Origin: Seohaeicola_A nanhaiensis
Lineage (GTDB): Bacteria; Pseudomonadota; Alphaproteobacteria; Rhodobacterales; Rhodobacteraceae
Length of the DNA: 64,000 nucleotides
Direction of reading: 5' to 3'
Assembly (NCBI RefSeq): GCF_042654245.1
Contig: NZ_JBHSGI010000002.1
Span: 744,001 to 808,000, forward strand
The position numbers were made by a program, and so were the translations under genes. Below the pieces are notes generated by a model that worked only from the letters and a program-made list of their open reading frames with translations, had not been told where the DNA came from and ran no database searches. Numbering within the stretch: the stretch's first letter is position 1; each line of letters starts with the position of its first letter. Of this stretch, positions 17,132-25,483 are shown piece after piece.

Positions 17132-17262
17132 GAGTGTCCTCCCCTCTCCGGCGTCCCTGGGGACGCGCGACCGACGGGGGTCTGCCCCCGGAGTCTCGCG
17201 GGACGCAGGGACAGGATAGCGAATGCGGGCCGATTTGGCACCGGTTGATTGCGTGGGCGGTC

Positions 17263-17988
17263 TCAGCCCCGGCGGGCCAGCAGCTCGACAAGGCGCGCGC
17301 GGGCGGCTGGAAGAGCGCGGTCGCCGAGGCCGGCGGCGACGTGGTGGTCGAGGAAATAGCCGGTTGTGCCGAGCGCGAGGGCGACTTCGGCGTCCGGCGC
17401 CTCGCCCTCGCCCCTGAGGCAAGGCGGCAGCGGCAGCAGGCGCGCGGCCCAGTCGCCGGCGCCCTCGGCCGAGACGGCGCGGCCGGTGCGGGGCGAGACA
17501 TAGATCAGGCCCTCGGTCGCGCCGGTGACGGCGCAGGCGGTCAGATCAAGGCCGAAGCCGACCTCTTCCAGCAGGGCCTTTTCCCAGTTGAGATAGGCCA
17601 GCGGCCAGATCTCGTCCTGGCCGAGCAGGTCGAGCAGGCGCTCGCTGTGGCCATAGAGCCGGGGATGCGCTTCGCGTTCGGGCAGGCTGACGGACAAGAG
17701 CGCGCAGACCGCGTTCAGCCCGGCGAGCGCGAGGCGGCCCGACATGGCGGCGGCGGCGCGGCTGCGCATCGGTTCGACCTGGAAGGTGCCGAGATGGTCT
17801 TCGAGCCGGGCGCGCCATTCGAGATCGAGCTGGGCGCCGGGCTGCAGGATCGGCGCGATCCTGCGGCTGACGCCGCCGCGCACGATGCCGGCGTGGCGGC
17901 CGTGCGATTCGGTAAAGACCTCGATGATCGCCGAGGTCTCGCCATGCTGGCGCGCGCTAAGAAGGATGCCGTGGTCGCGCCACTTCAT
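17263..17988 (-). CDS. recO: DNA repair protein RecO
   Basis: The 241-residue protein begins MKWRDHGILLSARQHGETSA, the RecO OB-fold start, and continues with HAGIVRGGVS and GAQLDLEWRARLEDHLGTF. RecO works with RecR to load RecA on SSB-coated single-stranded DNA in the RecF pathway and to anneal strands. The ATG at 17988 is chosen from homology over an upstream open frame. It lies 131 bases downstream of the EF-G-like start on the same strand; a fragment with GGGGGTCTGCCCCC lies in that gap. Confidence 0.92.
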   Translation of the reverse strand: MKWRDHGILLSARQHGETSAIIEVFTESHGRHAGIVRGGVSRRIAPILQPGAQLDLEWRARLEDHLGTFQVEPMRSRAAAAMSGRLALAGLNAVCALLSVSLPEREAHPRLYGHSERLLDLLGQDEIWPLAYLNWEKALLEEVGFGLDLTACAVTGATEGLIYVSPRTGRAVSAEGAGDWAARLLPLPPCLRGEGEAPDAEVALALGTTGYFLDHHVAAGLGDRALPAARARLVELLARRG

Positions 17989-18157
17989 GGGGATGCCTTG
18001 CCCTGACCGGCGGGCATTGGACACCAGATGCGGGACGAAGGAAAGGGGGCGCGGCGCTGGCGGTTTGCGCACAGCCGCCACGCAAAAACGCAAAACCTTT
18101 TCCGGGGGCGCAATCGCACTAGACTGAAGCCTGTTGCATATTTCAGGAGGGGAAGAG

Positions 18158-19084
18158 ATGACCGACACGACCAGACTGTCCCGCCGTTCGCTGCTGGCCG
18201 GTGCCGCCGTCCTGCCGCTGGCCGGGGCGCTGCCCGGGCTGGCGCGCGCCGCCGCGCCGATGCTGGGGGCCGCGCGGCCGCCGTTCAACCGGATCGCGCT
18301 GGGGGAGTTCGAGGTGACGACGATCCTGGCCGGATCGCGCGCGGTGCCCGACCCGCATCAGATCTTCGGTCTGAACGCCAGCGACGAGGCCTTTGCCGAG
18401 GCCTCGGCCCAGGCCAACCTGCCGACCGATCAGGCGCAGTTCTTCTTCACCCCGACGGTGGTCAATACCGGGAGCGAGCTGGTGCTCTTCGACACCGGCC
18501 TGTCGGGCGCGGGCACCACGGCGGCGCTGGCCGAGGCGGGCTACAGCCCCGACCAGGTGGATGTGGTGGTGCTGACCCACATGCACGGCGACCATATCGG
18601 CGGGCTGATGACGGATGGCGCGCCGACCTATCCCAACGCGCGCTATGTCACCGGGGCGGCCGAGTTCGATCACTGGGACATGTCGGGCAACGAGACCTTC
18701 GAGGCGCAGATGCGCCCGCTGGCCGAGAAGACCACCTTCCTCGACGACGGCGGCAGCGTCGCCTCGGGGATCACCGCGATGGCGGCCTTCGGGCATACGC
18801 CGGGGCACATGACCTATCTTCTGGACAGCGGCGGACGGCAGCTGCTGATCGGAGCGGATTTCACCAACCATTACGTCTGGTCTCTGGCCCATCCCGAGTG
18901 GCAGGTGAAGTTCGACAACGACAAGGAAATGGCGGTCGAGACGCGAAAGCGGATCCTTGCCATGCTGGCGGCCGAGAAGATGGCGATGATCGGCTATCAC
19001 ATGCCCTTCCCCGGCCTCGGCTATGTCGAGACGGCGGGCGATGGCTATCGCTATGTGCCGCACAGCTATCAGTTCGCGCTGTAG
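18158..19084 (+). CDS. Exported metallo-beta-lactamase-fold hydrolase
   Basis: The 308-residue protein has a twin-arginine signal (LSRRSLLAGAAVLPLAG, RR at 9-10) and an MBL-fold core with THMHGDHIGG (residues 140-149), a downstream GHTPGHM and a metal-bridging Asp in IGADF. These bind two metals. The family includes AHL lactonases and related hydrolases; the closest look is that of periplasmic MBL-fold metallohydrolases of unknown substrate. RBS AGGAGGGG precedes the ATG at 18158. Export as a folded metalloprotein fits the Tat signal. Confidence 0.9.
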   Translation: MTDTTRLSRRSLLAGAAVLPLAGALPGLARAAAPMLGAARPPFNRIALGEFEVTTILAGSRAVPDPHQIFGLNASDEAFAEASAQANLPTDQAQFFFTPTVVNTGSELVLFDTGLSGAGTTAALAEAGYSPDQVDVVVLTHMHGDHIGGLMTDGAPTYPNARYVTGAAEFDHWDMSGNETFEAQMRPLAEKTTFLDDGGSVASGITAMAAFGHTPGHMTYLLDSGGRQLLIGADFTNHYVWSLAHPEWQVKFDNDKEMAVETRKRILAMLAAEKMAMIGYHMPFPGLGYVETAGDGYRYVPHSYQFAL

Positions 19085-19098
19085 CGGCTGAGGGGGTT

Positions 19099-19260
19099 GG
19101 GGGCTCTGCCCCCGCCGCGCCGTTGGCGCGGCTCCCCCGAGATATTTGAAAACCAGAGAAGAGGGGGCGCGCGGCGCCTCTGGCTTCTCTGGTTCGACAA
19201 ATACCTCCGCCGGAGGCAGCCGCCGCAAGGCGGCTTCGCGCCCGGAACGGGCGCGGGCGG
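19099..19260. repeat. Complex convergent-gene repeat, copy B
   Basis: This has the same architecture as copy A: GGGGGCTCTGCCCCC, a GCCGCGCC/GGCGCGGC hairpin, ATATTTGAAAACCAGAGAAG facing CTTCTCTGGTTC and AAATACC, then GCGCCCGGAACGGGCGC. It lies between convergent genes (MBL hydrolase and GST), filling almost the whole gap. Confidence 0.85.
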
Positions 19261-19261
19261 C

Positions 19262-19873
19262 TCAGGCCGCCACGGCCCTGGTGTCGAAGGCCTCGGTGCG
19301 CTGGACCGAGGGGCGGTCCTGCACGCGGGCGACCCAATCGCGGATCGCGGGCACATCGGGCATCGCCTGCGGGAACCAGACGAAGGGCGAAGCGAGCAGG
19401 ATGTCGGCGGCACTGTAGGTCTCGCCGAGCAGGTAGGGGCCGTGCTCCAGCGCCTCGGTCAGGCGCGCCGTCACCGCGGCCATGTCGCGGAAGGTGGCCT
19501 GGGTCATCGGGTTGGAGATGCCCGAGGCCTGCAGCACCAGCGCCGGCTCCAGCACGTTGCCGTAATAGGCCATCCAGCCGAGATAGGCGCCGCGCTGTGC
19601 ATCGCCGGGCATCGGGCCGAGACCGGCTTCGGGGAAGAGTTCGGTCAGGTAGACCATGATGGCGTTGGTTTCGCGGATGCCCACGCCGTCATGCACGAGG
19701 TAGGGCACCTTGCCCTCGGCATGGGGGTTCTTCGGGTCGCGCCCGCCGCCGGAGCCGTCCTGGCGGGGGATGGTGACGATCTCGACCGTGACGCGGTCGA
19801 GCGCGCCGAGTTCGTCGATCAGGCGGACCACCCGGGTCGAGCGGGAGCGAGGCGAATGATAGAGGGTGAGCAT
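19262..19873 (-). CDS. Glutathione S-transferase family protein
   Basis: The 203-residue product begins MLTLYHSPRSRSTRVVRLID, a thioredoxin-like GST N-terminal domain with the catalytic Ser/Arg region near residues 7-13. It continues with GKVPYLVHDGVGIRETNAIMVYL, the cis-Pro and glutathione-binding ESxAI-like region, and an all-helical C-terminal domain. It conjugates or reduces electrophiles with glutathione in the cytoplasm; the substrate is unknown. It is divergent from the WYL regulator at 19952, which may control it. Confidence 0.9.
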   Translation of the reverse strand: MLTLYHSPRSRSTRVVRLIDELGALDRVTVEIVTIPRQDGSGGGRDPKNPHAEGKVPYLVHDGVGIRETNAIMVYLTELFPEAGLGPMPGDAQRGAYLGWMAYYGNVLEPALVLQASGISNPMTQATFRDMAAVTARLTEALEHGPYLLGETYSAADILLASPFVWFPQAMPDVPAIRDWVARVQDRPSVQRTEAFDTRAVAA

Positions 19874-19951
19874 GGCAATTCCTTTCCTTGTGGCCGATGC
19901 GGCATGGGGCGGGTATAGAGGGGGCATCCTGCCATTTTGCGTCAGTAGCCC

Positions 19952-20671
19952 ATGAGCCGGTCCGCCCGTCTGTTGCGCCTCTTGCAGGCGCTGCGCAGCC
20001 TGCCCGCCCCCGTCACCGCCGCGCGGCTGGCGGAGGAGACCGCCGTGTCGCCGCGCACGCTCTACCGCGACATCGACGCGCTGCGCGGCGCGGGGGCGGT
20101 GATCGACGGGGCGCCGGGCTATGGCTATACGCTGACCGAGGATCCGGCGCTGCCGCCGCAGAGCTTCGACCGGCTGGAGATCGAGGCGCTGGTGCTGGGG
20201 CTGAGCGAGGTGGCCTCTCGCGGCGACAGCGCGCTGGTGGCCGCGGCCGAGGCCGCCCTGGCCAAGATCATCGCCACCCTGCCCGAGCGCCAGCAGCGGC
20301 AGGCGATTCACGCCGTGGTCATGGTGCATCGCTATACACGGCCGCCGATGACCGCGGTCGACCTGAGCGAATTGCGCCGGGCGAGCTGGGAGGAGCGGGC
20401 GCTGGACATCACCTATACCGACGGCACCGGAGCGCGGACCGAGCGGCGGATCTGGCCGTTGAGCATCGTCTATACGGAACGCTCGATCGTGGTGCTGGCC
20501 TGGTGCTGCCTGCGGCAGGATTTCCGCCAGTTCCTGGTCGACAAGATCGGCCACGTGGCGGCGACGGAGGAGAGTTTCCGCCCCCGCCGGGTGGGGTTGC
20601 TGCGCGAGTATATCGCGCGGATGCAGGCCGAGCGGCGCGCGCAGCCAGCCGCGGGCGAAGGCACGGCCTGA
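19952..20671 (+). CDS. HTH/WYL-domain transcriptional regulator (YafY family)
   Basis: The 239-residue protein has an N-terminal DeoR-like winged helix (LARLLQAL-type helix, then TAARLAEETAVSPRTLYRDID) and a C-terminal WYL-type ligand-sensing domain (residues about 130-215, with RRIWPLSIVYTERSIVVLAWC). Family members often regulate an adjacent divergent gene, here the glutathione S-transferase with a 78-base shared promoter region. The ligand is unknown. Confidence 0.9.
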   Translation: MSRSARLLRLLQALRSLPAPVTAARLAEETAVSPRTLYRDIDALRGAGAVIDGAPGYGYTLTEDPALPPQSFDRLEIEALVLGLSEVASRGDSALVAAAEAALAKIIATLPERQQRQAIHAVVMVHRYTRPPMTAVDLSELRRASWEERALDITYTDGTGARTERRIWPLSIVYTERSIVVLAWCCLRQDFRQFLVDKIGHVAATEESFRPRRVGLLREYIARMQAERRAQPAAGEGTA

Positions 20672-20839
20672 GAAGGCGACGAGTTCTTCGGTCCTGTGGG
20701 TGTAGAGGAGGATGCGCCCCGGGGTCATGGCCGGCTCCGCTGTCGCTCGCCTTCGCATCCTGCCGCAGACCGGGGGCGCGGCCAAGGGGGGGGCCGGAAA
20801 CGCTTTGCATCCCTGCGCGGGGCGGGCCATATCTGGGGG

Positions 20840-22144
20840 ATGAACCTGCTTTATTCCAATGACCGGCGCGGCGCTTATCCCGAGAGCTGGTATGCCACCA
20901 CCGCCACGCCGCTGGAGCGGTTCGACATGCTGCGGGGCGAGACGCGCGCCGATGTCTGCATCGTCGGGGCCGGCTATACCGGCCTGTCGGCGGCGCTGCA
21001 TCTGGCAGAGGCGGGGATGGACGTGGTGCTGCTGGAGGCGCATCGGGTCGGCTTTGGCGCCTCGGGGCGCAATGGCGGGCAGCTGGGCAGCGGCCAGCGG
21101 ATGGATCAGGAGGCGCTGGAGCCGCTGGTCGGCGCCGAGGACGCGCGCAGGCTGTGGGTGCTGGCCGAAGAGGCCAAGGCGCTGGTGCGTGATCTGATCG
21201 CGCGGCACGGGATCGACTGCGATCTGAAGCCGGGCGTGGCGACGGCGGCGCTGAGTGCCGGAGAGATGCGCGGCCTGCACGCCCACGCCGAGCATCTGCG
21301 CGCGCGCTACGGCTATGCGCAGATCGAGACGCTGGACGCCGAGGCGATGCGGGCGGTCTGCCCCTCGCCCGCCTATCACGGCGGGCTGCTCGACATGGGG
21401 GCGGGACATCTGCATCCGCTGAACTATGCGCTCGGGCTGGCGCGGGCGGCGGCGGCGGCGGGAGTGCGGATCTGCGAGGGCAGCCATGTGCACCACATCG
21501 CCGAGGGGCAGCCGGTGGTGGTGCAGACCGATCAGGGCCGGGTCACGGCCGATCATGTGATCCTGGCTTGCAACGGCTATCTGGGCGGGCTGAACCGGAA
21601 GGTGGCGGCCCGGGTGATGCCGATCAACAACTTCATCGCGGCGACCGAGCCGCTGGGGGAGGACGCGGCGCAGGTGCTGGCGCGGGACGTGGCGGTGGCG
21701 GATACCAAGTTCGTGGTGAACTACTTCCGCTTGTCTGCGGACAAGCGGCTGCTGTTCGGGGGCGGCGAGAGTTATGGCTATCGCTTTCCGGCGGATATCG
21801 CGGCGAAGGTGCGCAAGCCGATGACCGAGATCTTTCCGCATCTGCGGGATGTGAAGATCGATTATGCCTGGGGCGGGACGCTGGCGATCACGATGAAGCG
21901 GATGCCGTATCTGGCGCGGCTGGGGGCCAATCTGCTGACGGCCTCGGGCTATTCCGGGCATGGAGTGGGCACGGCCACCCATGCCGGGCAGCTGATGGCG
22001 CTGGCGATCCGGGGGCAGGCCGAGGGGTTCGACACCATGGCGCGGGTCCCTGCCCCGGCCTTTCCGGGCGGCGCGGCGCTGCGCAATCCGCTGCTGGTGC
22101 TGGCGATGACCTGGTTTTCGCTGCGCGACCGGCTGGGCGTGTGA
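20840..22144 (+). CDS. FAD-dependent amine oxidoreductase, PuuB-like
   Basis: The 434-residue DAO-family flavoprotein has the dinucleotide motif CIVGAGYTGLSAALHLAE and the GFGASGRNGGQ segment that typifies gamma-glutamylputrescine oxidase PuuB and relatives. C-terminal SGYSGHGVG is the second FAD contact. It would oxidise a gamma-glutamylated or free secondary amine to an aldehyde with H2O2 release, feeding the aldehyde dehydrogenase at 9874. It lies about 6 kb from the ligase cluster, so co-regulation is not evident; the AATTTGATCAAATT motif was not found upstream. Confidence 0.87.
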   Translation: MNLLYSNDRRGAYPESWYATTATPLERFDMLRGETRADVCIVGAGYTGLSAALHLAEAGMDVVLLEAHRVGFGASGRNGGQLGSGQRMDQEALEPLVGAEDARRLWVLAEEAKALVRDLIARHGIDCDLKPGVATAALSAGEMRGLHAHAEHLRARYGYAQIETLDAEAMRAVCPSPAYHGGLLDMGAGHLHPLNYALGLARAAAAAGVRICEGSHVHHIAEGQPVVVQTDQGRVTADHVILACNGYLGGLNRKVAARVMPINNFIAATEPLGEDAAQVLARDVAVADTKFVVNYFRLSADKRLLFGGGESYGYRFPADIAAKVRKPMTEIFPHLRDVKIDYAWGGTLAITMKRMPYLARLGANLLTASGYSGHGVGTATHAGQLMALAIRGQAEGFDTMARVPAPAFPGGAALRNPLLVLAMTWFSLRDRLGV

Positions 22145-22921
22145 TCAGCCGCCCAGCGCGGCGCGGGTTTCGGCATCGGCCGGAAAGAAGGTTTCAAGCG
22201 TCAGTTCCGACAGCGTGATTTCGGCCGCGGTGCCGAAGACGGTGGTGGTGGAGAGGAACGACAGCACCTGCCCGCCCAGCCGCAGGCGCAGCGGCAGGGC
22301 GATGGCGCCGGCCTTTGCCGCGGGCCGCGTCAGGCCGGGCATCGCGCGGCAGTCGGCCAGCAGGGCGGCGAGCGCCGGGTCCTGGCTGTGGCGGTAGTCG
22401 CGGTGCAGCCGGTCGAGGATGTGGCCGCGCCATTCGGGCAGGTTGACGATATGCGGGGCCAGCCCCTGGGGGTGCAGGCTGAGCCGGATGACGTTGACCG
22501 GGTCCGTGCGCAGGTCGGGCGCGCAGAGGTCGAGCAGCGGGGTCACGGCGGCATTGGCGGCGACCAGGGTCCAGCGGCGGTCGACCGCGAGGGCCGGATA
22601 GGGCGCGTGGGCGTCGAGCAGGGTCTGCACCGTCGCCAGCGCCGGAGCCATGTCGGGATGATCGAGCGGGCGTTCGGGGTAGACCGGGGCGAAACCGGCG
22701 GCGAGCAGGATGTCGTTGCGGGCGCGCAGCGGGATGTCGAGAAATTCGGCCAGGCGGATCACCATGTCGCGCGAGGGGGCGGCGCGGCCGCCTTCGACGA
22801 AGCTGAGGTGTTTCTGGGAAATTTCGGCCTCGGCGCTGAGGGCGAGCTGGCTGAGGTTGCGGCGGCGGCGCCAGGCGCGCAGCAGGTCGCCGACCGAGGG
22901 GGAGGTGTGAACAAGGCTCAT
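22145..22921 (-). CDS. XRE-family regulator with MmyB-like ligand domain
   Basis: The 258-residue protein has an N-terminal helix-turn-helix (SQLALSAEAEISQKHLSFVE, residues about 20-40) and a C-terminal domain (about 95-255) with the layout of the MmyB-type ligand-binding domain: LAVDRRWTLVAANAAVTPLL, then RLSLHPQGLAP and a final catalytic-like beta region. Such regulators normally control a divergent neighbour, here the small membrane protein at 23080. Two ATTACC-N5-GGTAAT-like palindromes lie between the two genes. The stop abuts the end of the convergent oxidoreductase gene. Confidence 0.9.
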   Translation of the reverse strand: MSLVHTSPSVGDLLRAWRRRRNLSQLALSAEAEISQKHLSFVEGGRAAPSRDMVIRLAEFLDIPLRARNDILLAAGFAPVYPERPLDHPDMAPALATVQTLLDAHAPYPALAVDRRWTLVAANAAVTPLLDLCAPDLRTDPVNVIRLSLHPQGLAPHIVNLPEWRGHILDRLHRDYRHSQDPALAALLADCRAMPGLTRPAAKAGAIALPLRLRLGGQVLSFLSTTTVFGTAAEITLSELTLETFFPADAETRAALGG

Positions 22922-22955
22922 GCGCCCCAACCTAGTGTCGGGGGATGGGAGCCGT

Positions 22956-22976
22956 CCATTACCGCCGAGGTAATGG
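22956..22976. promoter_or_regulatory. Operator-like palindrome CCATTACC-N5-GGTAATGG
   Basis: A perfect inverted repeat with 8-bp arms and a 5-bp spacer lies 35 bases before the XRE regulator start. A related site lies 43 bases (about four helical turns) away, consistent with cooperative binding by a dimeric XRE regulator. Confidence 0.7.
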
Positions 22977-23000
22977 TGTGATGGAGTTCTGCGCAGACCT

Positions 23001-23017
23001 ATTACCTGCGGGTTAAT
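23001..23017. promoter_or_regulatory. Second operator-like site ATTACC-N5-GTTAAT
   Basis: This is the same half-site and spacer as at 22958-22974, with one mismatch in the right arm. It is located nearer to the divergent membrane-protein gene. Confidence 0.6.
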
Positions 23018-23079
23018 CGGCAGGGGTCTTGCGGCCGGGCATGGTGGGACCATCGCAATCTGAGAACGGAGAGACGACG

Positions 23080-23511
23080 ATGGACGGGATGGATGTGGCG
23101 CGCGGGTCTGGCGGCGTGAGGCGCGACGGCGTCGGGAGCGAACAGCTTTTGCGCCGGCTGCTGTGGCTGGATTTCGCCAGTTGTGCGGCGATGGCGCTGA
23201 TCCTTGCGGGGGCGGGCGGCGTTGTCGAGCGGGTGACGGGCCTCCCCGGCGGGGTGCGGATCGCCGCGACGGCGATCCTGGTCGCGGCGGCGGCGGTGAT
23301 GGCGCTGACGGCGATGCGGCGGCCGCTGGTCGTCGCCGGGGTCTGGCTGGTGATCCTGGGCAATCTGGCCTGGGTGGTCGCCTCGCTTGGCCTGCTGGGC
23401 GCGGGTGTGCTGACCGGGGCGGGCGTGGCGCTGGTGCTGGTGCAGGCGGTGGCGGTCGCGGGTCTGGCGGGGCTGGAAGCCCTGGTGCTGCGCCGGGTGC
23501 GCGCGGTCTGA
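23080..23511 (+). CDS. Small four-helix integral membrane protein of unknown function
   Basis: The 143-residue product has a short charged N-terminus (about residues 1-30) and then four hydrophobic helices (about 32-52, 62-80, 85-105 and 108-132), ending in RRVRAV. The frame is open 17 codons upstream, but the ATG at 23080 follows GGAGAGACG. I do not recognise a named family with certainty; it resembles small membrane proteins that accompany XRE regulators of the neighbouring type. It is probably controlled by the divergent regulator through the two palindromes between them. Confidence 0.75.
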   Translation: MDGMDVARGSGGVRRDGVGSEQLLRRLLWLDFASCAAMALILAGAGGVVERVTGLPGGVRIAATAILVAAAAVMALTAMRRPLVVAGVWLVILGNLAWVVASLGLLGAGVLTGAGVALVLVQAVAVAGLAGLEALVLRRVRAV

Positions 23512-23628
23512 CCACAGCCTGAGCGCAAGATGCCGTGGCGGCACAAAACCGCCGCGGCGGATATTCGTCTTCCCGTTGTCACATGATTGTTTTAGATTAT
23601 TGAAAGGCAATCTTTGGGAAATCCGAAT

Positions 23629-24834
23629 ATGCAACAGGCACCCGACGTCCACCAAGCCGAACCGATTCCCGCCGCGGCCCGCGAGGCCATCGAGGCGCTG
23701 CTGCAATCGGGGGATCTGTTCCGGTATACCGCGTCCGAGGATGCGCCGGTCGCCCTGCTGGAGCGCGAGTTCGCCGACATGATCGGCAGCCGCTATGCGC
23801 TGGCCGTCTCGTCCTGTTCGGCCGCTCTGTTCCTGGCGCTGAAGGCGCTGGACCTGCCGCGTGATGCGCGGGTGCTGATCCCGGGGTTCACCTTCGCGGC
23901 GGTGCCCTCGTCGGTGCTGCACGCCGATTGTGTGCCGGTGCTGTGCGAGGTCGGCGACACTTACCGCATCGACATGGAGGATTTCGCGGCCAAGCTGGAC
24001 GACGTGCAGGCGGTGATCATCAGCCACATGCGCGGGCATACCTCGGACATGGACGCGATCATGGCGCTGTGCGAGGCGCGCGGCCTTCCGGTGGTCGAGG
24101 ACGCGGCGCATTCGCTGGGCACGACCTGGCACGGAAAGAACATCGGCACGATCGGCGCGATCGGCTGTTTCTCGTTCCAGTCCTACAAGATGATCAATGC
24201 GGGCGAAGGCGGCATCCTGATCACCGACGACGCCGAGCTGGCGGCACGGGCGGTGATCATGTCGGGCGCCTACGAGCACAACTGGAAGAAGCACAAGGGC
24301 CCGCGCGGCGAGAATTCGACCGATCTGGCCGAGGCCTTCGCCCGCTGGCAGAACCGGGTGCCGCTGTACAACCTGCGGATGGGCAACCTGTCGGCGGCGG
24401 TGATCCGGCCGCAGCTGCCCGAACTGGAGCGGCGGGTGCGCGACGGGCGCGGCGGACATGACTATGTGGCCTCGCGGCTGGCGGTGTCGCCCCATATTCA
24501 GGTGCCCGCGCCGCTGGGCCCCGAGGAGCGCGCGCCGGATTCGATCCAGTTCAACCTGGTGGGGCTGGGCGAGGCCGACATCCGCGCCTTTGCCGCTGCG
24601 GCCGAGGCGCGCGGGGTGAAGGTGCAGATCTTCGGGTTGTCGACCGACAACGCGCGGGCGTTCTGGAACTGGCGGTTCCTGGGCGAGGTGCCTGAACTGC
24701 CGAAGACGCGGGCGATGCTGATGCGGGCCTGCGACGTGCGCCTGCCGGTGCATCTGACCCGCGATCAGCTGGACGCGGTGGCGGATATCCTGCTGGCCGC
24801 GATGAACGAGGTGCGGCAGACGGCGGCGGCCTGA
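23629..24834 (+). CDS. DegT/DnrJ/EryC1/StrS-type PLP aminotransferase
   Basis: The 401-residue fold-type I enzyme has GFTFAAVPSSVLHA, the PLP-contacting Asp in VEDAAHSLG and the Schiff-base Lys in FSFQSYKMINAGEGG. The family usually aminates nucleotide sugars, but some act in other secondary pathways. No sugar-nucleotide genes lie nearby, so the substrate is unknown; a branch of this family with similar length sits alone in many alphaproteobacteria. The ATG at 23629 is preferred to a TTG at 23614. The preceding 100 bases are AT-richer than average and probably hold the promoter. Confidence 0.85.
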   Translation: MQQAPDVHQAEPIPAAAREAIEALLQSGDLFRYTASEDAPVALLEREFADMIGSRYALAVSSCSAALFLALKALDLPRDARVLIPGFTFAAVPSSVLHADCVPVLCEVGDTYRIDMEDFAAKLDDVQAVIISHMRGHTSDMDAIMALCEARGLPVVEDAAHSLGTTWHGKNIGTIGAIGCFSFQSYKMINAGEGGILITDDAELAARAVIMSGAYEHNWKKHKGPRGENSTDLAEAFARWQNRVPLYNLRMGNLSAAVIRPQLPELERRVRDGRGGHDYVASRLAVSPHIQVPAPLGPEERAPDSIQFNLVGLGEADIRAFAAAAEARGVKVQIFGLSTDNARAFWNWRFLGEVPELPKTRAMLMRACDVRLPVHLTRDQLDAVADILLAAMNEVRQTAAA

Positions 24835-24844
24835 GCGCCGCCGG

Positions 24845-25393
24845 TCACTTGAGCTTGGACAGCTTGCTTTGCAATTCGGCGAGCTGTTTCTTGATCTCGG
24901 CCAGATCCTCGCCCGAGGTTTCCTCTTCCTGATCCGGCTGCGGCCCGGTGGAGCCTGACCAGCCCGAGGTCATCGCCTTCATGAAGGCTTCTTGCTGGGC
25001 CTTGAGCGCCTCGAAGCCCGGCAGGTTCACCATCGGGTTGATCGCGCTCATGTTCTTCATCATCTTGGCCTGGTTCTCGCGCAGCATCTCGAAGGAGCTT
25101 TGCAGGAACTGCGGCATCATCCCGCCGCCGGGCAGCATGTAGCTGCGCACGAGGTCGTTCAGCACGTTGACCGGCAACACGTTCTCGCCCCGGCTTTCAT
25201 GTTCGGCGATGATCTGGAGGAGGTATTGGCGGGTGAGGTCGTCGCCGGATTTCAGATCGACGATCTGCACCTCGCGGCCCTTGCGGATGAAGCCGGCGAT
25301 ATCCTCGAGCGTCACGTAATCGCTGGTCTCGGTGTTATACAGACGACGGCTGGCGTAGCGCTTGATGAGCAGTGGCTTTTCCTTGTCCGCCAT
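24845..25393 (-). CDS. phaR: Polyhydroxyalkanoate synthesis repressor PhaR
   Basis: The 182-residue protein starts with the PHB-accumulation regulatory DNA-binding domain (LLIKRYASRRLYNTETSDYVTLEDIA), followed by the second PHB/PHA accumulation regulator domain (VQIVDLKSGDDLTRQYLLQII) and a Gln/Glu/Lys-rich C-terminal helix. PhaR binds nascent PHB granules and DNA and represses phaP and itself. Candidate binding sites (CTGC-N3-GCAG) are present upstream of phaP and between phaC and phaZ, but not visible upstream of phaR. Confidence 0.95.
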   Translation of the reverse strand: MADKEKPLLIKRYASRRLYNTETSDYVTLEDIAGFIRKGREVQIVDLKSGDDLTRQYLLQIIAEHESRGENVLPVNVLNDLVRSYMLPGGGMMPQFLQSSFEMLRENQAKMMKNMSAINPMVNLPGFEALKAQQEAFMKAMTSGWSGSTGPQPDQEEETSGEDLAEIKKQLAELQSKLSKLK

Positions 25394-25483
25394 CCGGGTC
25401 CTCGCATTCTTGCTGTGGTTAGCGGAAACATTAGGCGAGAGCCGAATGAAAAGAAAGCACGCGTTTCCGGAGAGTGCTTTTGG

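Noticed and set aside
15062..17248. Long plus-strand frame across the EF-G-like gene
   Set aside because: Low-complexity residues and no domain; the minus-strand EF-G motifs explain the region.
20672..20839. Short minus-strand coding segment before the PuuB-like gene
   Set aside because: A readable start exists, but the frame merges with antisense of the WYL regulator and shows no family.
19262..21982. Very long minus-strand frame across the WYL regulator and the PuuB-like gene
   Set aside because: Only its 3' end (19262-19873) matches a known family (GST); the rest is antisense of better-supported genes.
25394..25483. PhaR autoregulatory site before phaR
   Set aside because: No CTGC-N3-GCAG inverted repeat was found there.
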